Shown here: positions 25,208 to 36,223 of the stretch, piece by piece
How positions within the stretch are numbered: the first letter of the stretch is position 1
Layout: each line of letters begins with the position of its first letter
NCBI GenBank assembly: GCA_019787685.1
Contig: JAHNUO010000003.1
Span: forward strand, 806,001-870,000
From: Chiua virens
Lineage: Eukaryota > Basidiomycota > Agaricomycetes > Boletales > Boletaceae
DNA: 64,000 nt
Direction of reading: 5' to 3'
The notes under the pieces: generated by a model
Seen by the model: only the letters and a program-made list of their open reading frames with translations
Databases searched by the model: none
Told to the model about the DNA's origin: nothing
Translations under genes and position numbers: made by a program

Positions 25208-25690
25208 TCAGGCCAGGTGAACCTCATCCATAGAGAGAGGTGGCAAAGGATGCGCCAAGACGATCGGAAGGATCACCAACTTTTCCTTGTCCCACTATTC
25301 AACGAAAACAACAGATCAGAAAAACCAAGTCCAAGTGATCTTTCCAACAAATGAAATAAAAACGCACCACGCCCTCAGTGTAATAAACCTCACTCTCGAC
25401 AATCTTACGAGCGGCTTCCAAACTCTCCGCCTCAATGATCATGCAGGATCCAAACTTTCGGCCTCCAGGGGCTGCATTGGCAGAATCCTCGGTCAGGACG
25501 CCCCCACCGGCACCTGTTCTCCATCGTCCCATCAGAAACGACGCCTTTCTTTTTCGTATTGTAAAATGGCGGGAAACTCACGCATGGTCCCCTCTGCGAT
25601 CAATCGGCGGATGTTCTCAAAGTGCCTCGACTGAACAGCGTGTCGTCTCGAGTCAGCAACATCCGGAGCCCATACGACGAATTTGGTCAT
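25208..25690 (-). CDS. YCII-domain protein, copy 2 (no leader)
   Basis: ATG at 25688-25690 (MTKFVVWAPDVADSRRHAV). The first intron starts with GTGAGT after the codon for Met in GTMR and rejoins RAGGGVLTEDSANAAPGGRK. Then come FGSCMIIEAESLEAARKI and SEVYYTEGV, and a second intron leads to WDKEKLVILPIVLAHPL. Stop at 25208-25210. It has the same exon structure as the gene at 23174 and the same WDKEKL motif, but lacks its N-terminal leader, so it is probably cytosolic. The pair lies in opposite orientation. Function unknown. Confidence 0.83.
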
Positions 25691-28393
25691 ATTCAACTGG
25701 TTCTGCGTGATGGTTCCCACTGGCAGAGAGTGGGGTGAAGCGGGGGTGCGGCGGATGAGTGGGTGTCTGGATTGTGTTCATTAAAACGACCAGAGATAAG
25801 CCTGTTTTATCGTGCTGATTCATGATGATAAAGAAGTCGGATTGAAGCGGGTGGTGTCGCCATATTTGTATCGTGATGTTCAGTAGGATGGCACGAAACG
25901 GTGACAACGCGGGGGAATCGCCGGCAGGCGGACACCATTCATTTACTCCTTGAAACAGTTGATCTATCGGAATCAAATGTTGGGTCACAAGAAATGGTAC
26001 TGTAAACACCTCTTCGTGAACGACTCTACCTCCAACAGCGAGAAAGCATTGTGCTTGGAAATCATGGCACGACTGATCGATTCCATCCCCGCAATAACGA
26101 AAGACCGTGAGGTTCGTCAATTCCCATCGCTATCATCGCAGAGTCTGTGGAGTAATGTTCGGATGAGCTGCGAGCTGACACCGCTTCATGACTCTATACT
26201 GACCAATACCATCGTGAAAATTTGAAACATAAGTCGTGTTCTTAGACTCTTGGTACTGAATAACGGAATTATGCTGGAATGAATTAATGTCAATGTCAAG
26301 ACAAAGTGTGTGGGGGTTTAGCACATTGCATAGGATTCACGGCTACCGAATCAGGGGGGAGCCACCAGTCAGGGTCGTGTGTAGTTGAAGGCGAAAGAGG
26401 GCGGTGTGGGGGTGGGATTCTGGGTGGAGATGGATGGAGATAGAGAGACTAAAGCCTAACACGCTCAAAGTAGTAAGTACATACATTGATGGCCGTGGTG
26501 ACGCTAGCCAAAATTGAATATGACGGGAATCACTCACCCAAACCGACATCCCGTTGTTATGAATTCTAAACAAAGTTGTCGCGATCTCGGATGCGGTTCA
26601 AGTAACGAGGTCAGTCCCAGAAAACTGGGACAATTCATTGATCAGCACGGAGCGGGCAGAGAGCGTCAAAACAATGATAGTACTTACGCACAGAGCGCGG
26701 TATAGCCCGAGAACAAAGCACACCAGTCCCAAATCTTCGCCTTTGGTCGCCAGAATCCCGCCACATACGCATTGCTTGACAGTTCTCAGGCTTAGCCTCG
26801 CCCCTTCAGCCAACTTGAAATTTCAGCCAAGTCCACGACGAATACCTTCCTACTCGGGTTATATGCTAGAACGACCAAGTACAAGCAGCAGAATCCCCGT
26901 GTCGTGCGGCCACAAGCTCGTTGGAGTTGGGATTTACGAGATTATGGCATAATATACTCTGATAAATTTAGTGAGTAGTTTTCGTCAGAAGATGCGACAG
27001 TACGAAACACTTACTTGTCCACAGCCCGCACGGTTGGAGTGACTAGAACCAATTTGCGGTGTTGAAATAGTCTTACGACTCGAATGAGTACCTGGCAGGA
27101 AGTATTGTCCACATCTACGAAGTCTGCCAAAATGAAATGCGCTTTCTTCTTGGAAAATCGCATTGTGGAATAGAAATTGAGCAGCCTGCCGCCTACCATA
27201 CATTGGGGACCACCGATACCTGCCATCGCATCTTCCACGATGTGACACGATGCAAACCCCGATTTGCATACATGGTAATGTCAATATCGTAGTCAGGGAA
27301 TCCTGTATGTGCCATGACCATAAATGGGCCCGCGTGGGGAATAGGTTTGGTGAAGGTATCCGGGATGCAGCAGACCCAAATTACACGACCGCCTTCTTGC
27401 AGATCAGTGGCTTGTCCAAGGGGGGTCCGTTGCAATTGTATTTCCTGTCGAATGAGCCTCAAAAATTTCCCTGCCCACGAGCAACCTCGATCAGGAGTTG
27501 GTAACATCCTACTGAGCGCGGGGCAGTCCCCGTCGCGCGACATCCGGTGATGCCCATAGTATCCTGTTGCAAAAATCAAATGGCGTGCCGTCAGACCGCG
27601 TTTCTCCCAAGCTCCTTTGTGGCCAAGTTGGCAATGCCGCATTCCAACTGGCAGGTGGGAGGGTTCTTGATGTCCACACGTTCAGCTCGAGGAAATGGGC
27701 GTAACATAGCTTCCGACCAATCAGCGGGCTGCGAGTATGAAGCCCCGAGCTGTTCGTGAGTCAGTTCGGGTGCCGGCATGTAGGATAGTTCGTGTGCAAA
27801 GATCCCGTCGGGGTCTGGGCAGCATGGTACGTCAGCTAGGAGGCTTACGGTAATTGGAGAAGTTCACTATACCCTTTAGAAGAGGCTCAGTCTGGCTGCT
27901 GTGCTGCGGAGCAAACCAACCACACAGCTACCTGTATTCTGTCTCCCAACACTCATACCGCCGAGTCCGCGGTATTTGTCGACGCCAAACCACTTGATCG
28001 AATGACGACCTCCAAGAAACGCAGCCACACGATCATTGCGTGAAAGATGTAGATGGCGTGGTTAGTACAGAGATCAGTGCTCGATGAGCTCCGCCAAGGG
28101 GGCTATGCTTTCGAGGCATGGAAATAACATGTAGTCCAGAGGGTGTTATTCCCTACACATTTCTTTACAACAAGTCCCAACCATTGTACTCCAAATTAGG
28201 TAGCAGGTCTATTGTTTCGTGGCAAAGAAAATGTTTGTACACGGTCAGTTAGACAAACACAGTGGACATGGTTTACACGTCTTGCTTCACCTCATTGGCT
28301 ACATTCATCACTGCCGTTTTATTTCCGCGAGTTTAGATTCGCCATCACGTCAAACAACAGCCCACTGCAACCTACTCAACGACATCACGCATC
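25691..28393. other. Gene-poor stretch with a decayed flavin-monooxygenase-like region
   Basis: About 2.7 kb. Apart from the remnant annotated within it, only short frames occur. Minus frames at 26343-26573 and 26598-26813 are hydrophobic in part (GLVCFVLGLYRALCVSTIIVL), but they do not form a recognised membrane-protein family. The final 180 bp are the promoter and 5' UTR of the coiled-coil gene. Confidence 0.35.
27240..27780 (-). pseudogene. Remnant resembling a flavin-containing monooxygenase
   Basis: Pieces in different minus-strand frames recall the middle of fungal FMO-type enzymes: HFLELNVWTSRTLP (about 27650-27700), then LTARHLIFATGYYGHHRM (about 27540-27590), which has the ATG-Y motif, and DYDIDITMY (about 27260-27290) where the family has a D-I-x-x-x-Y-like block before a second dinucleotide-binding segment. 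The frames cannot be joined by convincing introns, and the N-terminal FAD-binding Gly motif was not found. Likely a degraded copy; an unrelated gene is not excluded. Confidence 0.4.
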
Positions 28394-30657
28394 ATGAGCG
28401 GTTCAACGACTTTAAGCCCACCTCCGTTACACTACCTCTCTCCGGAAGACGACCGCACAAGTTATGAAAAGTCCTTACCGCCTTCTCCCCAACCCTCCAG
28501 CAAGCATTCGGGGTCATCCAGAACACACTCATCACGATCGCCCAAGGAACGTTCCCGAAATGCGCCGACAGCGAAGGAGCTCATGCGGATGCTCGTAGAG
28601 GAACAGGAAACTACGCGCGACCTTCAGCAAGAGCTCACCTTCACATCGTCGCAGCTGGCCCATGAGCAAGACCGTGCCGATACGGCAGAGCGCAAGCTCA
28701 AGGAGTCTATAATACGGTTCAAGGATGGGAACGACGCGCGGATAACTGCCCAAGCGGACGCCGCAAAACTGAGGGAAGAGTTAAAGCTATACAAGACTGC
28801 CTTGGAGGAGGCGCAGAAGGAGATATTCAAAGCGCAGAACATCCTCAAAGACATCGAGGGCCGCAGGAGAGAAGCTGAAGAAGAGGCCTCCCAGCTGCGA
28901 AGGAAGTTGAGGAAGTTGAACGAAGAAAGGATGATTGAGATGGCTCGAGAAGAGGGCAGAAAGCAGGGGCTTCATGAAGGCCTCGAGATGGGTAAAGATA
29001 TCGGTTATCTGCGGGGTCGAAACCAAGGGTATGTTAGTGGCCGCTCGACAGCCGACAAGGTGATGGAAAGGTACTTTTCACCTCCATCTGAACTCGAGGC
29101 ACGCAGGTCGAGAGGTGAACCAGACCTCCCTCCAGAGAGCGACCCTCCGTACACTGCAACAACAAATCGCTTCCCCCTATCCGATGACTTTACATCATCT
29201 TCCTCCTCATCCCCAGTTACTCGAGAGGTGCCGCTCTACTCTCGACCCGACGGTTCGCGGACGCCTTCGGCACGAACAACTATGTACTCTCCAGTCCAGC
29301 GACACGCAGAGATTCCATCTGATGGTTTTATTCCTGAGGCGGATGCTTCGATGGTAATTCGACTACCACCTCCGCATGAATTCATACGACCACCTCCAAC
29401 CCCGACTGGCAACTCACCTTCGTCGAGGCCGAATTCACCTTTACCTCAGGCTCCGCCTGTGCCTGTACCTGGTGATGTTCCCGTTTTGATGATTCCCGAG
29501 CCACGTTCTCCTGGGAATACTCTTTATGAGCTTGCGGGTGAACGACAGCATCGCAAGGTACGACGAAGGACTTCGGGTGAAAGCGTTGGTTCTTCTACAC
29601 GAACATCAGAGCTCGACCTCTTGAATGCGCCAGAACACGTGCCCAGCCGTGGACATCGGTCGAGTACCAGTGGGTTGAGTGTCATTCCCGAAGTAACGAG
29701 CTTGCAAGAAGCCAGCACGCCATCCAGTCGTAGCGTGAAGCAACCAGTAGAGGACTGTGTGGACGAGGTATGGAGATTGATTCTGATACACGATGGAAAC
29801 ATGCTGAAATTGAGGTGTTGTAGGCTGGCTTCGTTCACGTGTCTATGCCTGTGCCATTGACCGCGGCGGAGATGGCGAGTTTGAAGGGTAGATCACCCTC
29901 GCAGGCTGACCAGAGAAGACATTCACGGCCTGTGAGCACGTCGTCATTTGGAACGGTGAATATCACAATTCAACCCCCGGTAAGTGAAGCAATCCTGATT
30001 GTGGCAAAGAGACTGAAGTGAGAACAGTCACGGCCGGCGTCCAACAACTCTGCAGCTACGGGATCAGGGACGCGGTCAAATCTACTGAGCCCAGCAGATG
30101 CAGACCGACCTGTTCCTCTTCCAGAACAAAGTCCAGCGGGAGACACGACAGACACCACGATAGTGATAGAGTTGCCTGACGGTGGACTCCCACCGGGTTT
30201 CGTGCCGGCTGGCCCGCCGACACCACTTGCGCGGACAGAGACGAACTATACGGGCACTGGTGTTCCACTTCCGCCATCGACGGTAGGATCGTATCACAAT
30301 CGGCTTCCTTCGCAAGGATACGATACGCCAGTTGTTATCCCGCCACCATCGGGGAGATCCGGGCAGGAAGAGTCGAGCGATTCATCAAGTGATGCTGATA
30401 CGCTGACGACCCCACCTCGACGATACCGCGTGCCGTCGAGCGGAGGATATTCAGCGGCTGGAGTGCCACTTCCGCCGAGTGGATATACAGCTGCTGGGAT
30501 AGCACTGCCGGGGAGTAGTGTGGGGGGCACGCCATATTCATATGTGCGAAGCCCAGGGAGTGTAGTAAGCGATGGACTGTACGTGAATGTGAATGCGGGA
30601 GTGACACCTGCGGCACTTGGCCGGGTGAAGTCCTTTTCTACAGAGAAGAGGGGCTGA
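28394..30657 (+). CDS. Coiled-coil, Ser/Pro-rich protein of unknown function
   Basis: ATG at 28394 (MSGSTTLSPPPLHYLSPEDD). Intron 1 runs from 29768 to about 29823 and rejoins DE with AGFVHVSMPVP; intron 2 runs from about 29980 to 30028 and rejoins TIQPP with SRPASNN. The spliced protein is about 710 aa. Residues about 50-190 are a long charged coiled coil (TTRDLQQELTFTSSQLAHEQ; REAEEEASQLRRKLRKLNEE). A Gly-rich segment follows (GRKQGLHEGLEMGKDIGYLR). The C-terminal two thirds are disordered and Pro/Ser-rich, with repeats of GVPLPPS. It looks like a cytoskeletal or polarity scaffold, which is inference. No frame defect seen. Confidence 0.8.
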
Positions 30658-30710
30658 TTGTGTATTTACATTACATTTGATGACTAAGCATCGCTTAGCT
30701 TTGTTGTTGT

Positions 30711-30748
30711 GCGACGACAACGACGACGACGGCGACGGCGACGGCGAG
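30711..30748. repeat. CGACGG-type microsatellite
   Basis: A short run of GACGAC/GGCGAC units lies between the coiled-coil gene and the start codon of the ankyrin gene. It is likely within the ankyrin gene 5' UTR or promoter and may vary in length between strains. Confidence 0.7.
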
Positions 30749-30758
30749 CAGGTCAGGA

Positions 30759-33561
30759 ATGCCGCAGCCCTCGCGCAGCCACCGTGTACAGCTCAAGTAC
30801 AACGTGACGACCGACTGTCAGTGTAATTTCAGGTCTTGTTTGTGTATCGACAGCTTATCGCATACAGTTCCACATCTTGGCTTGCACTCCGCATCTGCCT
30901 CGGGCGACGTCGGTCTCGTCCAGTACGCCTCTCTCGCATGGCCAACCAGTCAACTCTGTTCTCGACGGCGTTCTCCCCCTCCACGCCGCCTCTGCCGGCG
31001 GGAATGTCCTCGTCGTCAACTTTCTCATTGACCGTGGTGCGGACGTAAACGCCCCAAGGTTCGCCTTCTCCCTTTTCCCTCCTCTTTTTGTCTCTTACAC
31101 CACCCCCAGACTACCCCGTCGCTACTCTGATCGCAACCGCGACACAACCGCGCCCATCGTCGGCACATCGGGCTCTACACCGCTCCACTTCGCAGCAGCC
31201 AACGGTCATCTCGCCGTCGTTCGTACCCTCCTCTCCTGTGGCGCCGTCCCAGACCGTGCCGACAAACATGGCATCACTCCAGAACTCATCGCTCGTCAAA
31301 ACGGCTGGATCGAATGCGCAGACACGCTCGCCGAAGCTACTACCTCCAAGGTCAGCCCTCAGTCCAATCCCGCCTCCCACCAGCGCAGCACATCCGCTTG
31401 TCCTGTGGAGAATTTAGAGGCGTCGTTGCGAAAGCGCTTGCACTTCAAGCGCTCCGTTGATCGCACACTCTCCGGTGCTGGTGGTACTTCCGACCCAGAA
31501 GTCAAGTCTTCACACCGCTCCGACCAGGAACCACTTTCTCATGACTCACAACCACGGGACAACTCTGTCTCCACCGCTGCACAAACAATACCGATTGTTT
31601 CCGGGCGTCGTCCCTCCCTCCCGCAAGCGCTGGATGAGTCATCCATTACACCATCCTTCACCCGCTGCTCCCGGCCTAGATCAGCCGGTACCGGCGCCGA
31701 CTCTCGCAAACTACACTCAAAGATTTCCCTCCTCAGTCTTTTCAAGAAATCAAATGCTGATGGTTCCAGTTCCAGCGTCAGCCTCCCTTTCCGAGTCTCC
31801 TGCTCCCTCTTCGCCGTCGCGTCCGGTCCCTATCCCGTCATCTCGCGCGCACCCTTCCAACACTCCACCCGTTTCTCCCTGCAGTATCTCAATTCCACTG
31901 TCTTCTTCGCCTCGTGACACCCCCCATGTTCACTATAGACCCCGCAGACTGGAAAGTAGCACTTCATTGAGCAGCGTCCGAGCCTATCCGCTCCATCCCG
32001 CAGACCTTCACAGCGTGCTGACCGCAGAACGATCACGTAATCACACCATCTCAGGCACCACTCCCGATGAAGATTTAGGAAGCGCAGATGGGTCTGCCTC
32101 TATTTCTGGTACGCCAATCAAATCCGGTGCTCCACGCATGCATATTCGTTCACAATCCAACCATGGATCAACCTCGCAACCTGGATCCCTTCCCCGGTAC
32201 ATACGCTTTGAGAGATCTGCCTCGGAATCTTCCCCTCACCCTGCCCGCGCGCGAAGTCCAGTTCCCCGTGGTCAGTTGGAAAGGATGCGTTCGCTTGGCA
32301 TTTCTTCTGGTGCTCAACTCGACGAGGAGTACTGGCAGGATACCAGACACTATCGAGGAATCTCCGATCGTGCCACATGCTATTCCACCTGTCTTTGTGA
32401 ACGTCATACTTGACAATGGCGACGACCTAGAGGAAGAATATGGCATTCCTCTGAGTAGCCCCAAGCTGCATTCGACCCCAGATCATTCATCGCCTAGCTC
32501 CCATCTCCCCTTTAACATTAATGTCCCCCCTCCCTCCGAGGACGTCTTGGCCGAGAGTAGATTACGCGGGGACTCTGTCAGTAGTGCCAGTACCACTGCA
32601 ACCACTTCTACATATCCTCAGTCAAGCTCGAGCGACTGCCGCATGGAGCATCGCTACTCCTAGTACTCCGCAACTTCTTGGGAGCCCACGAATTCGTCCT
32701 GCACTTGGGGGCGCTGAGACAGATGCCGAAGAAGCGCGTGAGACACATCAGCGACCCCGTAGGCTTCACTTTCCATCAAATATCAACATCTCCACCATCT
32801 CCTCGCACGCACAAGCAGAGGAACTCGTCCAGCGCACACAGCAATCCATTTTAAACATGGAACAGTATTTGGAAAAGGACTCGCAGAAAGGTTCGGAGAC
32901 GGGCAGAACCCCTCTCAGTGCAAAACTTGCCGCCTATGGAGAGTCTTTAGCAATTGAGAGGCGACTGAAGGAAATGGTCACTGCGCAGACCCCCGAGCCA
33001 AATGTGGATGCTGGACACTCAAACGGAGGGGTATCACTTCTGTCCACAACTAAACCCTCCCACATCCGTCCTTTACCACACTCTAGCCATGATGGTAAGC
33101 TCGGTGACTTCAGCCACCTCCGGTAACTTACTTGAAGTTCGCAGCCCTCTTGAACGGCAAAATATCGCAACAACTAACATCTGAACACCCTTATCAAACC
33201 ACATGGACACCATCTTACGATGATTCACCAGCCTTCGAGTCTGGTCCACTTGATAGTTCTATGCAAAATTCCCCATATTCACGTTCACAGACGCCCGACC
33301 CTGATCCAGACTTTAGGTTCGGTGACCACACGGGGGTTCCAGTTGTCCCGCATATCGACGGCTCCAAGTTATGACTCCACGCCTGCACGACGCGGCCGCG
33401 AGCGAGACCCATCACGCAGCTTTCAGAAACTCTCTAGAATGGGTTTCTCTACCTTTGACAATTGGCATCCTTCCCCCGCAAAAGGCCGTGCATCTAGATC
33501 TCCACCTCCGAGCCTTCGCTTTGGATTACGGACGATCATGCAGAGTTTCCAGGGCAAGTAG
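30759..33561 (+). pseudogene. Ankyrin-repeat, Ser/Pro-rich protein with five apparent single-base frame breaks
   Basis: The start MPQPSRSHRVQLKYNVTTD is spliced (51-nt intron) to FPHLGLHSASASGDVGLVQY. Two or three ankyrin repeats follow: LSHGQPVNSVLDGVLPLHAA, LIDRGADVNAPR, GSTPLHFAAANGHLAVV and DKHGITPELIARQNG. Then comes a long Ser/Pro-rich tail ending MQSFQGK. The reading frame must shift by one base, always in the same sense (one extra base), near 30928-30935, 31788-31790, 32345-32352, 32645-32651 and 33363-33364. The break at about 30930 splits an otherwise perfect ankyrin repeat, so an intron cannot explain it. One clean intron (from about 31058) and another near 33095 are normal. Either a decaying gene or sequence errors. 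Confidence 0.7.
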
Positions 33562-34879
33562 GACTTTTCCTTCCTCTTCTTTCACCCTTTCTTCTATGAT
33601 GGAAGTGCGGTTCACTGCGACGACATCCTCCGCTTCTAATTTATTTCTTGCTTTCGTGTTCTCACTGTATCGCTTGCGCGTGGTTGTTGTATGACGATCG
33701 GTCATGTACATCATGTATTTTTCTCTTGTTTCTTGGCTGGCGCTGATACATGGGTTGCGCTATCGTGTGTATTGACACTATGTTTATCAAACTCACAAAC
33801 TTCATGAACAGTCCAATCTCAGAACTTTCATTTAGAAGTTTTCCATTGTGATTGAATGTGGTCTCACCACAACTGAACCTTGAACCCACCAGCCCCTTGG
33901 CAAGGTAAGGGGTCGTAGAATGGATTCAACAACGCTCGGCAACTGCGTTTCTTTCGCACTTTCCGTGAAAATGGATCGTCGATGAGAACCTTCATATTCT
34001 ATCTCCCGCAGATGGACAAATTACGTCTGAATCTATCTCTAGGATCTGGGGTGGTTCGCAGTGACCACGGAAGCCGGTTTTCATACTACGATCACATCGT
34101 ATTAGTACTTCCACTAACGAATCACCGTAGACGCCTACAGCAGGGCACGGTCGCTCTCGCGTAGCGCGAATGTTGAATTACGTGGATGTGATCGATCTCC
34201 AAGTCAAGCTGGCTGCTCGCACACGATCTCTGTGATCCGGGGTGACCGCAGAAGATGCCGGTCGAAGTTCATGCGATCGTGCAAGCTTGAAAGACCCTAT
34301 TAGTACTTCCTCCACGATATTACCCAAGTTAGACGGCGTCGGGCCTACAGGAATGGAAGGCGTGCCTGAACGTATCTGTGGAGGAGAGAACATCAGGAAA
34401 ACGGGCTTGTAACGTTACTGTTTGACAGCTCTTAGTGAACAGTTGTGCAAGCTCTCCTCCAATCACAGCTCTCAAAATCAAGCCAAGCGAGCATTAGCGA
34501 GGCATTACGGGAATATTCCTCGCTTAGGTGCTCATCGAGCACTGAAAGAGCGCTTAGAAAACGCTGATGAACGCGGTGCAACGAATTGTATTGCAGTAGT
34601 AAGCTAGAGATTTGCATACACTGATACAGTTCCCGTGACGACCCTACGTCCGTTTACCAAAGTTGTGAACTTGTGAGGGCACTGCCCGTAGATCGCCATG
34701 TAAGTAGTAGAAGTGGGGGAGGGGGAAGGGAGAAGAAGAAAGGAGACATCAGAACAAGTGACTAATCAACGTTAACAACGACCACAATTCCATCAAGAAG
34801 TCCACGGAGGAAAAATCCCAGAACAGATAACGAGCGTCTAGGCGGCAGAAGCCGTATACACGCGAGCGCAGCAACTCCA
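33562..34879. other. Intergenic, no supported gene
   Basis: About 1.3 kb between the ends of two convergent genes. It has a purine-rich tract (GGGGGAGGGGGAAGGGAG-like) near 34710-34745. No coding signal or recognisable element. Confidence 0.4.
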
Positions 34880-36223
34880 CTAGGGATAGCCGCCCTCTTC
34901 TTCGCTTGCCTCCATCGTCCCGGACGCTCCGACACCCGTACACGCCGGCCAATGTTTCCTCAACGCATCTTGTCTGCTGAAAGGCAGTCCGCACCGCGAG
35001 CACCGCACCTTGATCTCAAGATGACGTGACACGATGTGTCGAGGGATATTTCTGCGCTGCATGGGCTCGGACATACAGTCGTCCCACGCGCACTCCATCT
35101 TCTGCCCATCACACAGGAAATCGTGCGTCGTCCCGCAGGTGCCTCGAGACACTCTGTTTGTCCCCTGCGATAACCGCATTACACCGTGTTCCACGCGTCC
35201 GGTTCCTCCACATGCATTGAAACGTGGTCGACACCCAAGGGTCCGACAGCTCGGCAAGCGATCGGAAATGAGCTGTGCAGGATATGAATGAGCTCTCGAG
35301 GTGAAAAAAATTGTTGACGGCGAAGAGCGTACGGGTGACTGCTACAGGATCGCCACGGCTCAGAAGTAGCGCGGAAGTTGAGGGGGGGATCATGGAAAAC
35401 CCACTGCTGGTTGGTGTTACTGCGAAATGCGAGGGTCCACTGGTCACCGAAGGGCCGGGCATTTGAATGGGAGGAGCCGCAAGCTGCATTCCAAGATAAG
35501 GGGCGAGCCTACCAGAGTCACTAAATTCCTCAGGTTGTACAGGATAGGTCCAGGAGGAAGTGGGGTCCCATCGTGCGCCGGGAGCTTCTGTCCAGGCGTG
35601 AGGTGTGTAAACCACGGATGGCTCCATCTCTGAAGTGCCGTTATCTGACGCGGGAGGTGTTGGCTCCATTTCCACCAGGGAATTACTCCCCGATGCGCCG
35701 ACAGGTACACCGGAGGAGGACCCAAAATAGACTTCATTGAAGCTCTTATCGGGTCCGAATACACCTTCGTACGACGAGGGGAAATGGGGGCGGACAGGAA
35801 TACTTGTCACACCATACCCCACGCTGGGTACAAAACCCGTTGGCGCATACCTGCGAAGAGTTTGAGGCGTTAGTTCCAGCAATTCGAAGTACATCGTGCC
35901 CCTCATACCTTTCTTGTTGGAACCTACTTGGCCAGGACGAACTGCCATGCAGGGGATTTTCAATGACTGTCGCATTGTGTGGAGTCAAATCGTAAGGGCC
36001 GGAGTCGTTGGGCATATAACTCATGGGCACATAACTGCGAAGAATTTGCCGCGGTCAGTTCTCGCAATACGAGGACATAGTGTCATGCGTACTTTTCTTG
36101 TTGAGACCTACTTGACCCATATGGATCGCCATCCGAATCGTCATCCCAGGGATTGCCAATGACTGTGGCATTCCGCCGTTGTGGAGTCAAGTCGTAGGAG
36201 CCGGAGTCATCGTCTCGTCCCAT
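34880..36223 (-). CDS. C2H2 zinc-finger protein, paralogue 2 of 3, with duplicated 5' exon and a frame break
   Basis: ATG at 36221-36223 (MGRDDDSGSYDLTP). Exon 1 ends SSRSQQE before a GTACGC donor; exon 2 is a near copy (NDSGPYDLTPHNATVIENP) ending SRFQQER before GTATGA. Exon 3 starts YAPTGFVPSVGYG and runs through a disordered Ser/Pro region. C-terminal fingers: CMWRNRTRGTRCNAV with SRHLR, CAWDDCMSEPMQR with IPRHIVSRH, and CSRCGLPFSRQD with RKHWPAC. An extra intron may lie near 35270-35340. Between fingers 1 and 2 the frame must drop one base at the G-run 35132-35134 to read HLRTTHDFLCDGQKM. Without it the protein stops after finger 1. Stop at 34880-34882. Confidence 0.7.
35851..36006 (-). 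repeat. Tandem exon-intron duplication, copy B
   Basis: This 156-nt block, from GACTCCGG to the CGCAG acceptor, repeats the structure and much of the sequence of 36035-36208. It contains DSGPYDLTPHNATVIENP, the conserved segment around the splice donor, and the intron ending CTTCGCAG. Confidence 0.75.
36035..36208 (-). repeat. Tandem exon-intron duplication, copy A
   Basis: This 174-nt block encodes DSGSYDLTPQRRNATVIGNP and the donor-proximal SSRSQQE, followed by an intron ending CTTCGCAG. Copy B keeps DLTP..NATVI and QQE at the donor but has diverged in between, so the duplication is not very recent. Confidence 0.75.

Noticed and set aside
30711..30748. CRISPR-like or regulatory array
   Set aside because: Simple trinucleotide microsatellite without spacers.
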